Numbered from the stretch's first letter, positions 44,076 to 53,550 are shown. The stretch is DNA of 64,000 bases from an uncultured Actinomyces sp. (GCA_938014245.1 CALLSD010000005.1:26067-90066), one strand, 5' to 3'. A program made the numbers and translations. The notes: generated by a model from the letters alone, not told the origin.

Positions 44076-44078
44076 TCG

Positions 44079-44885
44079 ATGACCCCGCAGTTGCTTTCTG
44101 TTCCCTTCCGCGCCTCGATTCTCGCGGAGAACGACGCGGGGGCTTCCCTTGCGTCAGGGGATGCGCGGGAAGTCTTCCCCCTCGCCTCGGTGACGAAACT
44201 CTTCACCGCCTACTCAGCGTTGATTGCGATCTCTCGAGGCCTCGTTACCTTGAGTGCGCCCGCTCCCTATCCGGGGGTGACGCTAGAGCACCTGCTGTCC
44301 CACGCCTCGGGAATGACAATGGGGGAGCGCAGCATGACACGCCCACCGGGTACCCGCAGGATCTACTCCAATGCGGGAATTGAAGCGGCCGCGGATATGC
44401 TTGAAGAAGCCACGGGCACAGAGATTGGTCGCTGGATCGAAGAAACGATTGCTGAGCCACTGGGACTGACAAGCCTCACAGTTGAAGGCTCTCCGGCCTA
44501 TTCGGGCTACGCTCACGCAGAAGACCTCATGCTCTTTGCTCGCGAGCTTTCTCACCCGACGCTGATCAGTGCTGAACTTCTTGGCCTGGCAACCACTGTT
44601 CATTTCCCTCATTTGGATGGGATCGTTCCCGGATATGGAAATTTCCGTCCCTGTCCGTGGGGAATTGGTGCGGAAATTAAGGGTGATAAGCAGGCGCATT
44701 GGACTGCGCCCTCTTCCTCGGGAAAGACTTTCGGTCACTTTGGGCAGTCAGGTTCTTTCCTGTGGGTTGATCCTCTTTCAGGTGAACGTGCGGTTTTCTT
44801 AGGTGAAGAGCCTTTTGGTCCGTGGCATCACGACAATTGGAGCGCCCTGAACGAGGAAATCCTGCACACTATGCGAGGTCAATGA
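44079..44885 (+). CDS. Serine hydrolase, beta-lactamase/class C-like
   Basis: 268 residues. The active-site motif FPLASVTKLFTAYSAL provides S37-x-x-K40, RRIYSNAGIEAAADML the Y96-S-N motif, and SGKTFGHFGQSGSFLWVDP a C-terminal HxG-type motif in place of KTG. HLLSHASGMTMGER is also typical of the esterase/EstB/class C group. No signal peptide is seen, so a cytoplasmic esterase-type function is more likely than beta-lactam resistance. It is coupled to the TetR gene upstream and overlaps the convergent xth gene by 17 bases. Confidence 0.85.
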   Translation: MTPQLLSVPFRASILAENDAGASLASGDAREVFPLASVTKLFTAYSALIAISRGLVTLSAPAPYPGVTLEHLLSHASGMTMGERSMTRPPGTRRIYSNAGIEAAADMLEEATGTEIGRWIEETIAEPLGLTSLTVEGSPAYSGYAHAEDLMLFARELSHPTLISAELLGLATTVHFPHLDGIVPGYGNFRPCPWGIGAEIKGDKQAHWTAPSSSGKTFGHFGQSGSFLWVDPLSGERAVFLGEEPFGPWHHDNWSALNEEILHTMRGQ

Positions 44886-45654
44886 TCACGGGAACGTGAT
44901 CGGAGGCGCCCTTTCCCTTGCGTTCATCTCGATCGATCGAAGCAGAGGTTACGCGCGCGGCCAATTGCGGCGAGGCGTAGATGAAGTCGATGCGCATTCC
45001 TTCGTTCTTCGGGAAGCGGAGCTTTTGGTAATCCCAGTAGGTGTATTGGGAGACGCGCTCGCGGGTGACTTCATCCCATCCGTGCTGCGCAAAGGCAAAG
45101 AATGCCTCGCGTTCAGGTTGGGAGACGTGGGTTTGTCCCTCAAAAGCCTTGATATCCCAGACATCGTGGTCATAGGGTGCAATATTCCAATCCCCGACAA
45201 GCGCGATCTGGCGGCCCTGCTCAAGCCAGGTATCGCCGACCTCAAGAAGAGCGTGAAGCCAGCGCAGTTTGTAGGTGTAGTGCGGATGGTCAAGCTCACG
45301 GCCGTTGGGTACGTACAGGCTCCAGGTTGTGACTTCCTGGTCTCCATCGAGGACTGTGACTCCCAGCGCGCGAGCCTCAACGACCTCAGGATCACCGAAG
45401 CCGGGCTGGCCGGGGAAGTTGACCTCGGTTGAGACGATTGGGAGGCGGGAAGCGACGGCAACACCGTTCCACTGGTTAAGGCCGTGCATACGCACCTCAT
45501 AGCCGGCCTCGTGAAAGGCTTCGACGGGGAATTGCTCGGGCTTGCACTTAATTTCCTGCATTGCCAAGACGTCGATATCGGTGCGCTCAAGGAAAGCGAT
45601 GACGCGTTCGACGCGGGTACGAATTGAGTTAACGTTCCATGTTGCAAGCCTCAT
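44869..45654 (-). CDS. xth: Exodeoxyribonuclease III
   Basis: 261 residues from ATG 45654. MRLATWNVNSIRTRVERVIA, then DVLAMQEIKCKPEQFP (metal-binding Glu), LVGDWNIAPYDHDVWD, DEVTRERVSQYTYWDYQ and GKGASDHVPVIIDLA (final Asp-His pair) are the full exonuclease III/APE motif set. The enzyme cuts at abasic sites and removes 3' blocks in base excision repair. The open frame reaches 45825 but its extra N-terminus overlaps the divergent SDR gene and is not conserved. Confidence 0.95.
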   Translation of the reverse strand: MRLATWNVNSIRTRVERVIAFLERTDIDVLAMQEIKCKPEQFPVEAFHEAGYEVRMHGLNQWNGVAVASRLPIVSTEVNFPGQPGFGDPEVVEARALGVTVLDGDQEVTTWSLYVPNGRELDHPHYTYKLRWLHALLEVGDTWLEQGRQIALVGDWNIAPYDHDVWDIKAFEGQTHVSQPEREAFFAFAQHGWDEVTRERVSQYTYWDYQKLRFPKNEGMRIDFIYASPQLAARVTSASIDRDERKGKGASDHVPVIIDLA

Positions 45655-45693
45655 GGCACCCCAGCATACGCGGCAGCGCCTAAAATAATCGCC

Positions 45694-46455
45694 ATGGGTA
45701 CAGCACTTGTGACCGGGGCAACCTCTGGTATTGGCGAGGAATTTTGTTGGCAACTGGCTGCGGCGCACCATGATGTGGTTGTGGTCGCGCGACGCAAGGA
45801 CAAACTCGAGGAGCTGGCTGAGCAACTCCGCCAGATCGCGGGTGTGCGCGTAGAGGTGCTCGTTGCAGATCTCAGTGTCGCCGAAGATGTCGAACGCGTA
45901 GCCGCTCGTCTTCGTCAGGATGAGGCGCCCATCGGTTTGCTGGTCAATAATGCGGGCTTTGCATTGGGGAAGGCCTTTGTTGATAACTCCCTTGAGGCTG
46001 AAGAGAATGCGCTGGACGTCATGGTTCGCGCTCCCATGGCTTTGAGCTATGCGGCAGCTCGGGCAATGCGCGCTCGTGGGCGCGGGGCAATTTGCAATCT
46101 CTCTTCAGTTGCTTCGGAGACGGGTGCTGGGACTTACAGTGCGCACAAGGCGTGGATCAGGGCCTTTAGTGAAGGTCTTTCAGAGGAATTGCGGGGGAGC
46201 GGTGTGACGGTGACCGCGGTGTGTCCAGGACCCGTGCACACGAACTTCTTCGAGGCCGCTGGGGTCGATATGTCCTCGGCGCCCCAGTGGCTGTGGGCGA
46301 GCCCTGAGCAAGTTGTTTCCGAGGCCTTGGATGCGGTTCGGCGCGGACAGGTGCTGGTTACGCCGCGCCCGGTTTACAAACTTGCGATGGCTGCGATGAG
46401 AGTGTCGCCGCGTTGGCTCACGCGGAGGGTGATGCGTAGCATTCCGCATATGTAA
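45694..46455 (+). CDS. Short-chain dehydrogenase/reductase
   Basis: 253 residues. Cofactor motif VTGATSGIGEEF (7-18), NNAG at about 85, and the catalytic S138, Y148 and K152 in NLSSVASETGAGTYSAHKAW. VCPGPVHTNFFEAAGVD follows, as in the classical SDRs related to short-chain acyl reductases. NADPH preference is suggested by ARRKDKLEEL. The substrate is unknown. Divergent from xth with 39 bases between starts. Confidence 0.92.
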   Translation: MGTALVTGATSGIGEEFCWQLAAAHHDVVVVARRKDKLEELAEQLRQIAGVRVEVLVADLSVAEDVERVAARLRQDEAPIGLLVNNAGFALGKAFVDNSLEAEENALDVMVRAPMALSYAAARAMRARGRGAICNLSSVASETGAGTYSAHKAWIRAFSEGLSEELRGSGVTVTAVCPGPVHTNFFEAAGVDMSSAPQWLWASPEQVVSEALDAVRRGQVLVTPRPVYKLAMAAMRVSPRWLTRRVMRSIPHM

Positions 46456-46534
46456 AACGGTGCGCGCTGAGGGGGAAGACTCAGCGAAGGAGGCGCGGCC
46501 TCGTCGCGAAATTGACGGAGTCCCATTTCTAGAG

Positions 46535-46555
46535 TGATAATGATTCTCATTATGA
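46535..46555. promoter_or_regulatory. Fur/Zur-type operator overlapping a start codon
   Basis: GATAATGATTCTCATTATG within 46535-46555 matches the classical 19-base Fur consensus (GATAATGATAATCATTATC) at 16 positions and equally resembles actinobacterial Zur boxes. It overlaps the ATG at 46552 of the surface protein, so a bound repressor would block the initiation region. Confidence 0.75.
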
Positions 46556-49344
46556 GAACAAAGAGACTGATTTCCGCGGGAGCCCTCGCACTCTCCCTCG
46601 TGTTTGCCCCCCAAGCGGCATGGGCAGGACCCGACCGCGATACCGAGTGGGTTGTCACTGGACAACACGTTGATGCTCCCATTCCCATCTGGCACGCTGA
46701 CACGCGTAGTTTCACCATGAACACCATCAACATGCCGGTTGAGAAGACCGTCCTATGGCTACCGAAGGCTTGGGCAGGAAGCGGTGCACAGGATGCGAAG
46801 TACCAACTAGAAGTCCCCGAGAAGCGCCCCGATCTTGCTTTCTTGGGTCCCGAGCACTCGGTGCTCAACGCAGCCCCGCAAAACCCCGGTCCCAATAACA
46901 CTCCAATCTGGGCGGGCCTCGGAGCTGACTCCTCGGTCGAGTGGGCAGCCCCTGATGAATTTGACGGGAGCACCTACACGCTCGACCTCATCAATGTTGA
47001 TGGCCCCGGCCGGATGGAAATGTTTATCGACCACGGAGATTCAGTCTCTCGTTTCCTTTCCAGTCACGATATTGCTTATCGTTCGGTTTACAACCCGCGC
47101 CACACGCACCTCTTCACGACTTTTACGCAGCCTGGCCGCTACCAGGCCCGCTTCCGGGTTAATGCCCGCTCGATTGATGGCACGACTATTTACACTTCTC
47201 CCATCCAGTCACTGACGTGGCAGGTGGGTGGCTCGAATCCTGCTTCTGGAAGCATCAAGGATATTCACGAGGCTTTCGCAGCGGCACCCACCGAGCGCAG
47301 TGACGGCGCGCAGGCACGTCCTTCCCTCACGCTTGCTCCCAATGCGCAGCGTGAACATCCTGGCGACCAGCACCTCAGCGAGATCACCTTCAACAGTGGA
47401 AATCCGGGGGATCAAGGACGTCTGTGGCTCACCGTCAACGGGTATTTCTTGACCGAAGAGCCCGTCGTCGATGGGCGTGCACAGGTACGCGAACTCCTCG
47501 GCGATGATGACGCGCTGATTCAGGCGGTCTTCATTCCCGAGGCTGGAAGTGGGGCCGCGCGCTGGGCCTCGACACCTCAAGCCTTTTCCCAGCGAGATCG
47601 AGCGGAAATACGTGTCACCCGATCAAGCTCGGTCATCATTGAGCCCTCAAACCCGGACCCGAGCCCCGTCTGGGACCCCGCGCACATTTCAGTGTCGCGT
47701 CCAGGGGTGCATGTCTCATATGTCCGCAAGGAAGGAAGCGAAGACCAATACACGGTTCAGGTCCAAGCCGATGACCCCGAATTGCGCGCAGCCTACAAGG
47801 TTGAGTTCTTTGAAAGTGAATACGACTTCTCGCCGTGGTGCGCCATCGAAGGCACGCTCGGAAAGGGCGGAATCGATGTTCAGCAGCAAGACCTTGGGGC
47901 CTGCATTGGCCAGCCCATGTATATGAAATTCACTGTTCGCCCGCACCCGAAGTCCTTGGCCTCGATGACAACGAAGGCGCAAGAAGATGTCGAACTGTCT
48001 TCATCATTCGGGCTTGATCTGAAGTTGAAGATGTGGCCGGGTGGAAACACGGTTGAGCCCACTCCAACACCAACGACGCAGCCGCTCATTCCTACGCCGC
48101 AGCCGTCTGCATCTGCATCGCCTGCCCCGACTATTCCAGATACGAGCAACGACCACGCTTCTGACGAGCTGAAGACGAGTCCGGTTGAGCTTACGCACGG
48201 ACACATGGACCTGCGCCTTCGCACAGATTCTTCCAGTCCAACGAAGTACTCGCTGGTGCTCAAGGACGATTCACTCACGGGTGAGAAGACCTCGGTCATG
48301 CGCTCAATCGACTCGGTGACCTGGAAGGTCGGTGTGAACGCCCGTTTTACACGCCCTCAGAGCCTGACAGACCCAAGCTATGACGTTCTCGGTGCGATTG
48401 GTGAATCCAGCTATGTGCTGCCTGAAACCCAAAACCCTGACATCGTCTGGCCCGGAGTAAGCACGGAAGGGATTGACTATTCTGTCTTCCCCAAGGGAAT
48501 CGATTATGAAATCCGCGTGCTCGAATCTCCGAAAGAATCCCGTGTCGCATTCTTCCAAACGGGCACCTTCGGCGGCCCAGCACAGGTCATGATCGATTCT
48601 GCGAACCCCGCGCTCTCGCGAATTCACACGGATTCGCCGACTCACATGCACGCGAATTGGGTCTTCTCGCGCCCAGGTCGCTATCGCCTGCAGATCCGCG
48701 CCCTCGACGGAGACAAGGAAATTGCGGCACCGGTGAGTTGGATTGCTTCCATTCACGAGGCCGCAGCTAAGCCGGAACCCTCTAGCCCCTCGACCGCGCT
48801 TCCTTCCGTGCAGCCGACTTTGGCTCCTACGCCTTCGGTGAGCGCATCCGCAGTGCCGACCGTACCTACCCCTGCTGCTTCCTCAAACCCAGTGCCTGAA
48901 GCGCCGACTGCGACGCCTGCACCCGAGACCTCTCAAGCTCCGATGGATTCTCCCGCGAGCTCACCCGCAGCGCAGAATCCTCCTGCTCCGGGAACTTCTA
49001 CAGTCGCGTCTTCCAACGCTGCACCCTCTCGAGCAGCCAGCCCGCTGGGACGAGTCAGCGCCGTTGAACGCTTGACGGGAGGACAGGTCTTCGGATCGAG
49101 CAGCAGCGCACAAAGCGCAACGAGTGCGGATACAAGCCCTGCAGGTGAGCATAAGGAGGAAGCATCCACCTCACCGAGTGACGACGCGCAAGAAACGGCA
49201 GAGGCTAATCCCATTGCTTTGGCAGCAGACTCTCCAGCTGCACCATCGCGATCGCCACTATCTCGCTGGTGGTGGATCCCCGTGGCTGCCGGAGCGATCG
49301 CGCTCGGCGCGGGCACCGCTGTCGTCATCAGAAGAAGAGGGTAA
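46552..49344 (+). CDS. Choice-of-anchor M surface protein, probably zinc/iron-regulated
   Basis: 930 residues from ATG 46552 (MRTKRLISAGALALSLVFAP), directly followed by a signal peptide. Two copies of the actinobacterial surface-anchored repeat are visible: HTHLFTTFTQPGRYQARFRV near residue 185 and HMHANWVFSRPGRYRLQIRA near residue 700. Each follows a domain with ...WAGLGADSSVEW or IVWPGVSTEGIDY, as in choice-of-anchor-M/TIGR03769-type proteins. Two Pro/Ser/Thr-rich spacers separate the domains and membrane end (PTPTPTTQPLIPTPQPSASA; PAPETSQAPMDSPASSP). The C-terminus has a membrane helix and RRRG but no LPxTG. Such proteins are usually linked to metal ABC transporters; none lies here, but the Fur/Zur box supports a metal link. 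Confidence 0.82.
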   Translation: MRTKRLISAGALALSLVFAPQAAWAGPDRDTEWVVTGQHVDAPIPIWHADTRSFTMNTINMPVEKTVLWLPKAWAGSGAQDAKYQLEVPEKRPDLAFLGPEHSVLNAAPQNPGPNNTPIWAGLGADSSVEWAAPDEFDGSTYTLDLINVDGPGRMEMFIDHGDSVSRFLSSHDIAYRSVYNPRHTHLFTTFTQPGRYQARFRVNARSIDGTTIYTSPIQSLTWQVGGSNPASGSIKDIHEAFAAAPTERSDGAQARPSLTLAPNAQREHPGDQHLSEITFNSGNPGDQGRLWLTVNGYFLTEEPVVDGRAQVRELLGDDDALIQAVFIPEAGSGAARWASTPQAFSQRDRAEIRVTRSSSVIIEPSNPDPSPVWDPAHISVSRPGVHVSYVRKEGSEDQYTVQVQADDPELRAAYKVEFFESEYDFSPWCAIEGTLGKGGIDVQQQDLGACIGQPMYMKFTVRPHPKSLASMTTKAQEDVELSSSFGLDLKLKMWPGGNTVEPTPTPTTQPLIPTPQPSASASPAPTIPDTSNDHASDELKTSPVELTHGHMDLRLRTDSSSPTKYSLVLKDDSLTGEKTSVMRSIDSVTWKVGVNARFTRPQSLTDPSYDVLGAIGESSYVLPETQNPDIVWPGVSTEGIDYSVFPKGIDYEIRVLESPKESRVAFFQTGTFGGPAQVMIDSANPALSRIHTDSPTHMHANWVFSRPGRYRLQIRALDGDKEIAAPVSWIASIHEAAAKPEPSSPSTALPSVQPTLAPTPSVSASAVPTVPTPAASSNPVPEAPTATPAPETSQAPMDSPASSPAAQNPPAPGTSTVASSNAAPSRAASPLGRVSAVERLTGGQVFGSSSSAQSATSADTSPAGEHKEEASTSPSDDAQETAEANPIALAADSPAAPSRSPLSRWWWIPVAAGAIALGAGTAVVIRRRG

Positions 49345-49354
49345 TACTCATCTA

Positions 49355-49447
49355 TTCCCGGGGATTTCTTGCCTGACTCAGGAAATCCCCGGGAAATTGA
49401 CTGTAGCTACCAGAACCGGCCCGACCTCGTGAGGAGGCGGGCCGGTT
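49355..49447. terminator. Two hairpins between convergent genes
   Basis: TTCCCGGGGATTTC (49355-49368) pairs with GAAATCCCCGGGAA (49382-49395). AACCGGCCCG (49414-49423) pairs with CGGGCCGGTT (49438-49447). They serve the surface protein and the convergent response regulator, respectively. Confidence 0.72.
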
Positions 49448-49471
49448 TCGTGCTTTGGTGCAAGGGTTGTT

Positions 49472-49942
49472 CTAGCGAATCGACTCCATGACCCGCACGC
49501 CGTCCAAGACAGGCATGTAGGGCAGGGGATCGATCCCCTCTCCAAGGACATAATCCGTCAGCTGAGTGCGCACCACCTCGCGCAAAACCTCCGGGTCCCA
49601 CGGCTTGGCAATGTAGTAGTCCAATCCCGCTTGATTGAGCGCGCGAATCGTATCGGTCTGATCGGCCTGACCGGTTACCAGCACTGTTCGCGTGGAAGCA
49701 AAGCGCGGATTTGCAGTGAGCTCAACCAAAAAATCGACACCGGATTTGCCCGGAAGGCGGTGGTCAGAAAGAACTAGGGCAAGTTCATCTCCGTCATCGG
49801 TAATTTCTTCGATGACGCTCCACGCATCTTCAACATCTTCCGCGAGCTCCAAACGGATGCGGCCCTCAAAATCTTCGAGGTCACGTTCCAGTGCCTGGCG
49901 GACATCGGCCTCGTCTTCGAGGGACAAAATGGTCAGGGTCAT
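49472..49942 (-). CDS. Single-domain response regulator
   Basis: 156 residues. Receiver domain with acidic pocket in ILSLEDEADVRQ, phospho-acceptor D60 in LVLSDHRLPGKSGVDFL, Thr in VLVTGQADQTDT and Lys in YYIAKPWDPEVL. After the receiver only about 35 residues remain and no DNA-binding domain is present, so output must go through another protein or a phosphorelay. The ATG overlaps the stop of the histidine kinase gene by 4 bases, making the kinase its obvious partner. Confidence 0.9.
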   Translation of the reverse strand: MTLTILSLEDEADVRQALERDLEDFEGRIRLELAEDVEDAWSVIEEITDDGDELALVLSDHRLPGKSGVDFLVELTANPRFASTRTVLVTGQADQTDTIRALNQAGLDYYIAKPWDPEVLREVVRTQLTDYVLGEGIDPLPYMPVLDGVRVMESIR

Positions 49943-52038
49943 GATTCCTCCTCGTGAACATGATGTAGTGGAAGCAGGATCCGCATAATTGTGGACCCCG
50001 GGTGAGAGTCAATAGTGAGCTGACCATCCAGATCAGCGATGATCGAATGAACAATGGACATGCCCATTCCCAAACCGAAACGCACACGACCAGCCTTCGT
50101 CGTGAAGTGCGGTTCCATAATGCGTTCAAGGACCTGCGGAGAAATCCCCGGTCCGTTATCGCACACGCACACTTCGACGCCGTCGCCGGAATTTGCGACG
50201 GTAATGGTGATGCGTGCTTCCGCGTGGCCTCGTGCGGGAAGTTTCTTTTCCGAGGCTGCGCCTTCTTGCCCCTGCGCCTTGAGGTCCGCCTCTTCGTCCT
50301 CAATTGCTTCGGCGGCGTTGACAATGAGATTTGTCCACACCTGCTGGAGCTTGGCGGGGTGAGCGAGGATGGGAGGGACATCCTCGTATTCACACACGAC
50401 CTCAATACCGTGGAGGCGGTGGGAGGTCAGTCGCAAGACATCATCGATTCCCCGCCGAACATCAACTTCCTTGAGATCGTCGGCATCGGGGCGCGCGTAT
50501 CCCTTCAGGGACTGAGTAAGGGAAATAATGCGTTCTCCCGAGGCCAACACTGACCGCAATGAGCTTCCTAGGCGTGCCCCTGCTTGGAAAGCTTCGAGTT
50601 GAGCGGGGTCGTTTGCTAAAGCGTGCGCGTGGGCGGTGTCAGTCAAACCAGCGCGAATGAGCTGACGGATGACGCTGCGATCGTGAAGGATGGGAAGGAG
50701 TTCTTTTTGGAGTTCCCTCTCGCGTGCGGTAGACAGTGGCGGAGAATCCATCGCGCAATCAAGTGCACTGCGGCAGGCCTCGGGCGCGCGCGAAGCCATC
50801 ACCGCCTCGGCGTCCTCGCGCAGGTGCCCGGCGGCGCGCAATAGAGCTGTCACGGGATTGTTGAGCTCGTGAGCGATTCCTGCACTGAGCTCACCGAGCA
50901 TAGCAAAGCGCGCGCGCTCAACAAGCTCGGCGCGGGTTGCACGAAGATCCTCAAGGGTCGCAGCTAACTCTTCTTTTTGACGTTCGAGGTCTTCGGCAAG
51001 CATTGCATTTTCCAAGTGCAGGTCCTCGGCACGCATGAGTCGGCGCGTCAGTGAACGAATCGCCAGAGCGGTCAAGACTGTCGAAATTGAGGGATCTTCG
51101 GTTAACGCGATCTGAAGCTGCTCGGTCGTCAAGCGCACGACGGTCGCTTCGCTTGTCGTTAGTGCAGTGAAAAAGGCGTTTTCTCCTCGAGCGAGCGAAA
51201 TCAGACCAATGAGTGGACCCGAGGTTGCAAGGTGGGCAAGGACCTCACCGTGGCGAGAATCGCGGTGCAGGGAAACTGTCCCCTCAAGAACCAAATGAAC
51301 AGCCTCGACCCGGTGTCCTTGGGTGAGAAGGTGCGTGCCGCGGGGGAGACGAATTCGAGGCCTCGGCCCCAAAACGCGCTCGACGCCTTCAAGGAGCTCG
51401 TGTACAACCTGGTCCTCGTTGAGGTCGAGTCCCTCAAGGATGGGACCTTGAACAGCAAAAGAGGGGGGTTCTTGAATGAGGTCGAGAATCTCGTATGTGC
51501 AGTACCCGCACTCTTCGAGGTAACGACGCATCGTCGAGTAGGCTTGCCCGGACAAAAGGGGAACCGTCCAGGGGAAACGCACGACCGCAGCCAGATGCCC
51601 GGACTCGGTGCACGCAGCAAGGTCCGTATGGAGCTCTTGATCGGTGACAAGCATCCACTGAGTTGATGCCATCAGTGAGGACACTCGGGCTGCATCAATG
51701 AGCGCATCAACATCCTTGACTTCGCTGGTGGCAACGCCGAGAAGAACGTGGTCTTCTTCATCCAGTCCTTCGAAGAAAAGCGCGAGATCCTTGGCGCTCT
51801 CGATCCTGTCAAAACACAGATTGGGGAAAGACTGCGTGAGATCGCGGGTCAGGGGGCCGGCGAGTTGGCGTGAATTATCGCCGACAACCAGAACATGGAC
51901 GTGATTACCGCTCCGATGTCCACTACGAACACTCGTTTTCTCCAGAATTGAGGCATCGAGCGAAGAAGGGCCGTGCGTCCAGCCGTGCGCAAGACCCGGC
52001 GTACTCGCGGAAGGGGAGTCGGCCTCGGGAAAAGACAC
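49939..52038 (-). CDS. Soluble hybrid sensor histidine kinase with cyclic-nucleotide-binding-like domain
   Basis: 699 residues, no membrane helix. Residues about 45-160 look like a degenerate receiver (VHVLVVGDNSRQLAGPLTRD ... QWMLVTDQELHTD). About 225-340 form a CNB/Crp-like domain (RLPRGTHLLTQGHRVEAVHL VLEGTVSLHR, EVLAHLATSGPLIGLISLAR). A coiled coil (AEDLERQKEELAATLEDLRA) leads to the H-box LGELSAGIAHELNNPVTALL with H390, and the ATPase domain has NLIVNAAEAIEDEE, VCDNGPGISPQV and FGLGMGMSIVHSI. It probably senses an internal signal and phosphorylates the adjacent regulator. The gene starts one base after the transporter stop and is translationally linked to the regulator behind it. Confidence 0.9.
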   Translation of the reverse strand: MSFPEADSPSASTPGLAHGWTHGPSSLDASILEKTSVRSGHRSGNHVHVLVVGDNSRQLAGPLTRDLTQSFPNLCFDRIESAKDLALFFEGLDEEDHVLLGVATSEVKDVDALIDAARVSSLMASTQWMLVTDQELHTDLAACTESGHLAAVVRFPWTVPLLSGQAYSTMRRYLEECGYCTYEILDLIQEPPSFAVQGPILEGLDLNEDQVVHELLEGVERVLGPRPRIRLPRGTHLLTQGHRVEAVHLVLEGTVSLHRDSRHGEVLAHLATSGPLIGLISLARGENAFFTALTTSEATVVRLTTEQLQIALTEDPSISTVLTALAIRSLTRRLMRAEDLHLENAMLAEDLERQKEELAATLEDLRATRAELVERARFAMLGELSAGIAHELNNPVTALLRAAGHLREDAEAVMASRAPEACRSALDCAMDSPPLSTARERELQKELLPILHDRSVIRQLIRAGLTDTAHAHALANDPAQLEAFQAGARLGSSLRSVLASGERIISLTQSLKGYARPDADDLKEVDVRRGIDDVLRLTSHRLHGIEVVCEYEDVPPILAHPAKLQQVWTNLIVNAAEAIEDEEADLKAQGQEGAASEKKLPARGHAEARITITVANSGDGVEVCVCDNGPGISPQVLERIMEPHFTTKAGRVRFGLGMGMSIVHSIIADLDGQLTIDSHPGSTIMRILLPLHHVHEEES

Positions 52039-53511
52039 CTACATCACCCCAATCGCACCCCAGGTCAGAGGCGCGACGAAGGAAAGCAAAATAATTCCGA
52101 TCACTCCAACGACGATACCGACGATGGCCATTTCCTTCGTGGGGGTGGTCCCCGTCGAGTAGGCGATCGCGTTTGGTGGAGTGGAGATCGGCAGGCACAT
52201 GCCGAGTGAACAGCCCAGTGCAATGACAATTGCAATTTCCGCGGCGCTTGTGGAAACCGTGGCCGCAAGGCCCATACCCATTGGGACCAGGAGGTTCGCC
52301 GAGGCCGAGTGGGAGATGACGTTGGAGGTTACCCAGCCGACCAACGCGAGGACCAAGATGAGCAGTGCGCCGGGGATCGAGGCCCACTGGATTGATCCAA
52401 GCATCCATTTGTCGAGGCCGGTGGCGGACACGCCTGAGCCGAGCGCGATGCCACCTGCGACCAGCCACAGAACCGGCCAGTCCAATGCTCGCAGGTCGTC
52501 CCCGCTCATCACCTTCGTCATTAAGAGGACCACGACCGGTAGGAAGCCGACGACGTTGGAGGAGATGTGGTGGAGGGATTCTGTCATCCACAGGAGAATG
52601 GTTACTCCCGCAACCACGTAGAAAATAATGGCATTCTTTGATTTCTCAAAACGCGCCGAGGTGTCGATGTTGAACTGCGCATCAGAGGGGATGTAACGCC
52701 AGGCGATGAACACCCACGAAAGCGCAAGAAGAACGAGCATAAGCGGGACTGCCGCCAACATCCATTGGAAGAAGGTCACCTTGACGCCCGCGTTTTCAAG
52801 CGCGCCCAAAGCGATGGCGTTGGGGGGAGTACCGACGGGGGTGCCCATGCCGCCGACGTTCGCAGCAACCGGAATCGAAAGCGCGATACCCGTGCGTGCT
52901 TTGCCCTCTGGGAGTGCCATGATGACGGGCATCATGACGGCGAACATCGTTGCGGTCGTCGCCGTGTTCGACATGAACATACTCATGATTGCGGTGATGA
53001 GCATGACGCCCATGACGGTCAGGCGAGGCTTCCCAATGAATGGTTTCAACAGCACCGCGGAGAGGGCGCGATCGACCTTGTACTTCGCAGCCCCGTCGGC
53101 CACCATAAAACCGCCCAAGAAGAGGATGATCACGGGGTTTGCCAGCGCACCAAAGAACTTCGTGTAGGCGGGAGCTTTCTCGGGGATTGAGAGAAGCGCG
53201 TGGTCCGAAATGAAGAGAACCTCAAGGAAAATCACCAGGACGGCGGTACCGGCCAGAGGAACAGCCTCGGTCACCCATAGGAGGATTGCCGCCAAGAAGA
53301 TTCCGAACATGCGCGTTCCCGAGGCATCGAGTCCGGGAAGTTGAATGAGTAAACAGGTGACAATCGAGGCCAATGCACCGACAGCGCCGAACACCTTGAA
53401 GGGGCTAAGCTGCGTCTTGTTCTTCGTAAAATCGGCCGGTCGAGTCGACATATTTTGCGCAGAGCGCGGGTTAATCGAAACGGCGGCAGTAGTGCGCGTG
53501 CGACGTACCAT
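52039..53511 (-). CDS. DASS/SLC13-family anion:sodium symporter
   Basis: 490 residues from ATG 53511, chosen because AACGAGGT lies 7-8 bases upstream; MSTRPADF at 53451 is an alternative. About 12 membrane helices. Family motifs: AAILLWVTEAVPLAGTAVLV, FGALANPVIILFLGGFMVAD, MFMSNTATTATMFAVMMPVI (SNT motif), SIPVAANVGGMGTPVGTPPN and CLPISTPPNAIAYSTGTTPT (second SNT-like hairpin). These transporters import C4-dicarboxylates, citrate or sulfate with sodium. It is the first gene of an operon with a kinase and a response regulator, so the two-component pair may respond to the transported acid. Confidence 0.9.
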   Translation of the reverse strand: MVRRTRTTAAVSINPRSAQNMSTRPADFTKNKTQLSPFKVFGAVGALASIVTCLLIQLPGLDASGTRMFGIFLAAILLWVTEAVPLAGTAVLVIFLEVLFISDHALLSIPEKAPAYTKFFGALANPVIILFLGGFMVADGAAKYKVDRALSAVLLKPFIGKPRLTVMGVMLITAIMSMFMSNTATTATMFAVMMPVIMALPEGKARTGIALSIPVAANVGGMGTPVGTPPNAIALGALENAGVKVTFFQWMLAAVPLMLVLLALSWVFIAWRYIPSDAQFNIDTSARFEKSKNAIIFYVVAGVTILLWMTESLHHISSNVVGFLPVVVLLMTKVMSGDDLRALDWPVLWLVAGGIALGSGVSATGLDKWMLGSIQWASIPGALLILVLALVGWVTSNVISHSASANLLVPMGMGLAATVSTSAAEIAIVIALGCSLGMCLPISTPPNAIAYSTGTTPTKEMAIVGIVVGVIGIILLSFVAPLTWGAIGVM

Positions 53512-53550
53512 TGGGCAGACCTCGTTGTCTTTGCGGAAATAGTACGCATA

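Noticed and set aside
44079..44885. Possible beta-lactam resistance gene
   Set aside because: SxxK and YSN motifs fit the class C/esterase fold, but no signal peptide and no KTG triad; a serine hydrolase of unknown substrate is the safer call.
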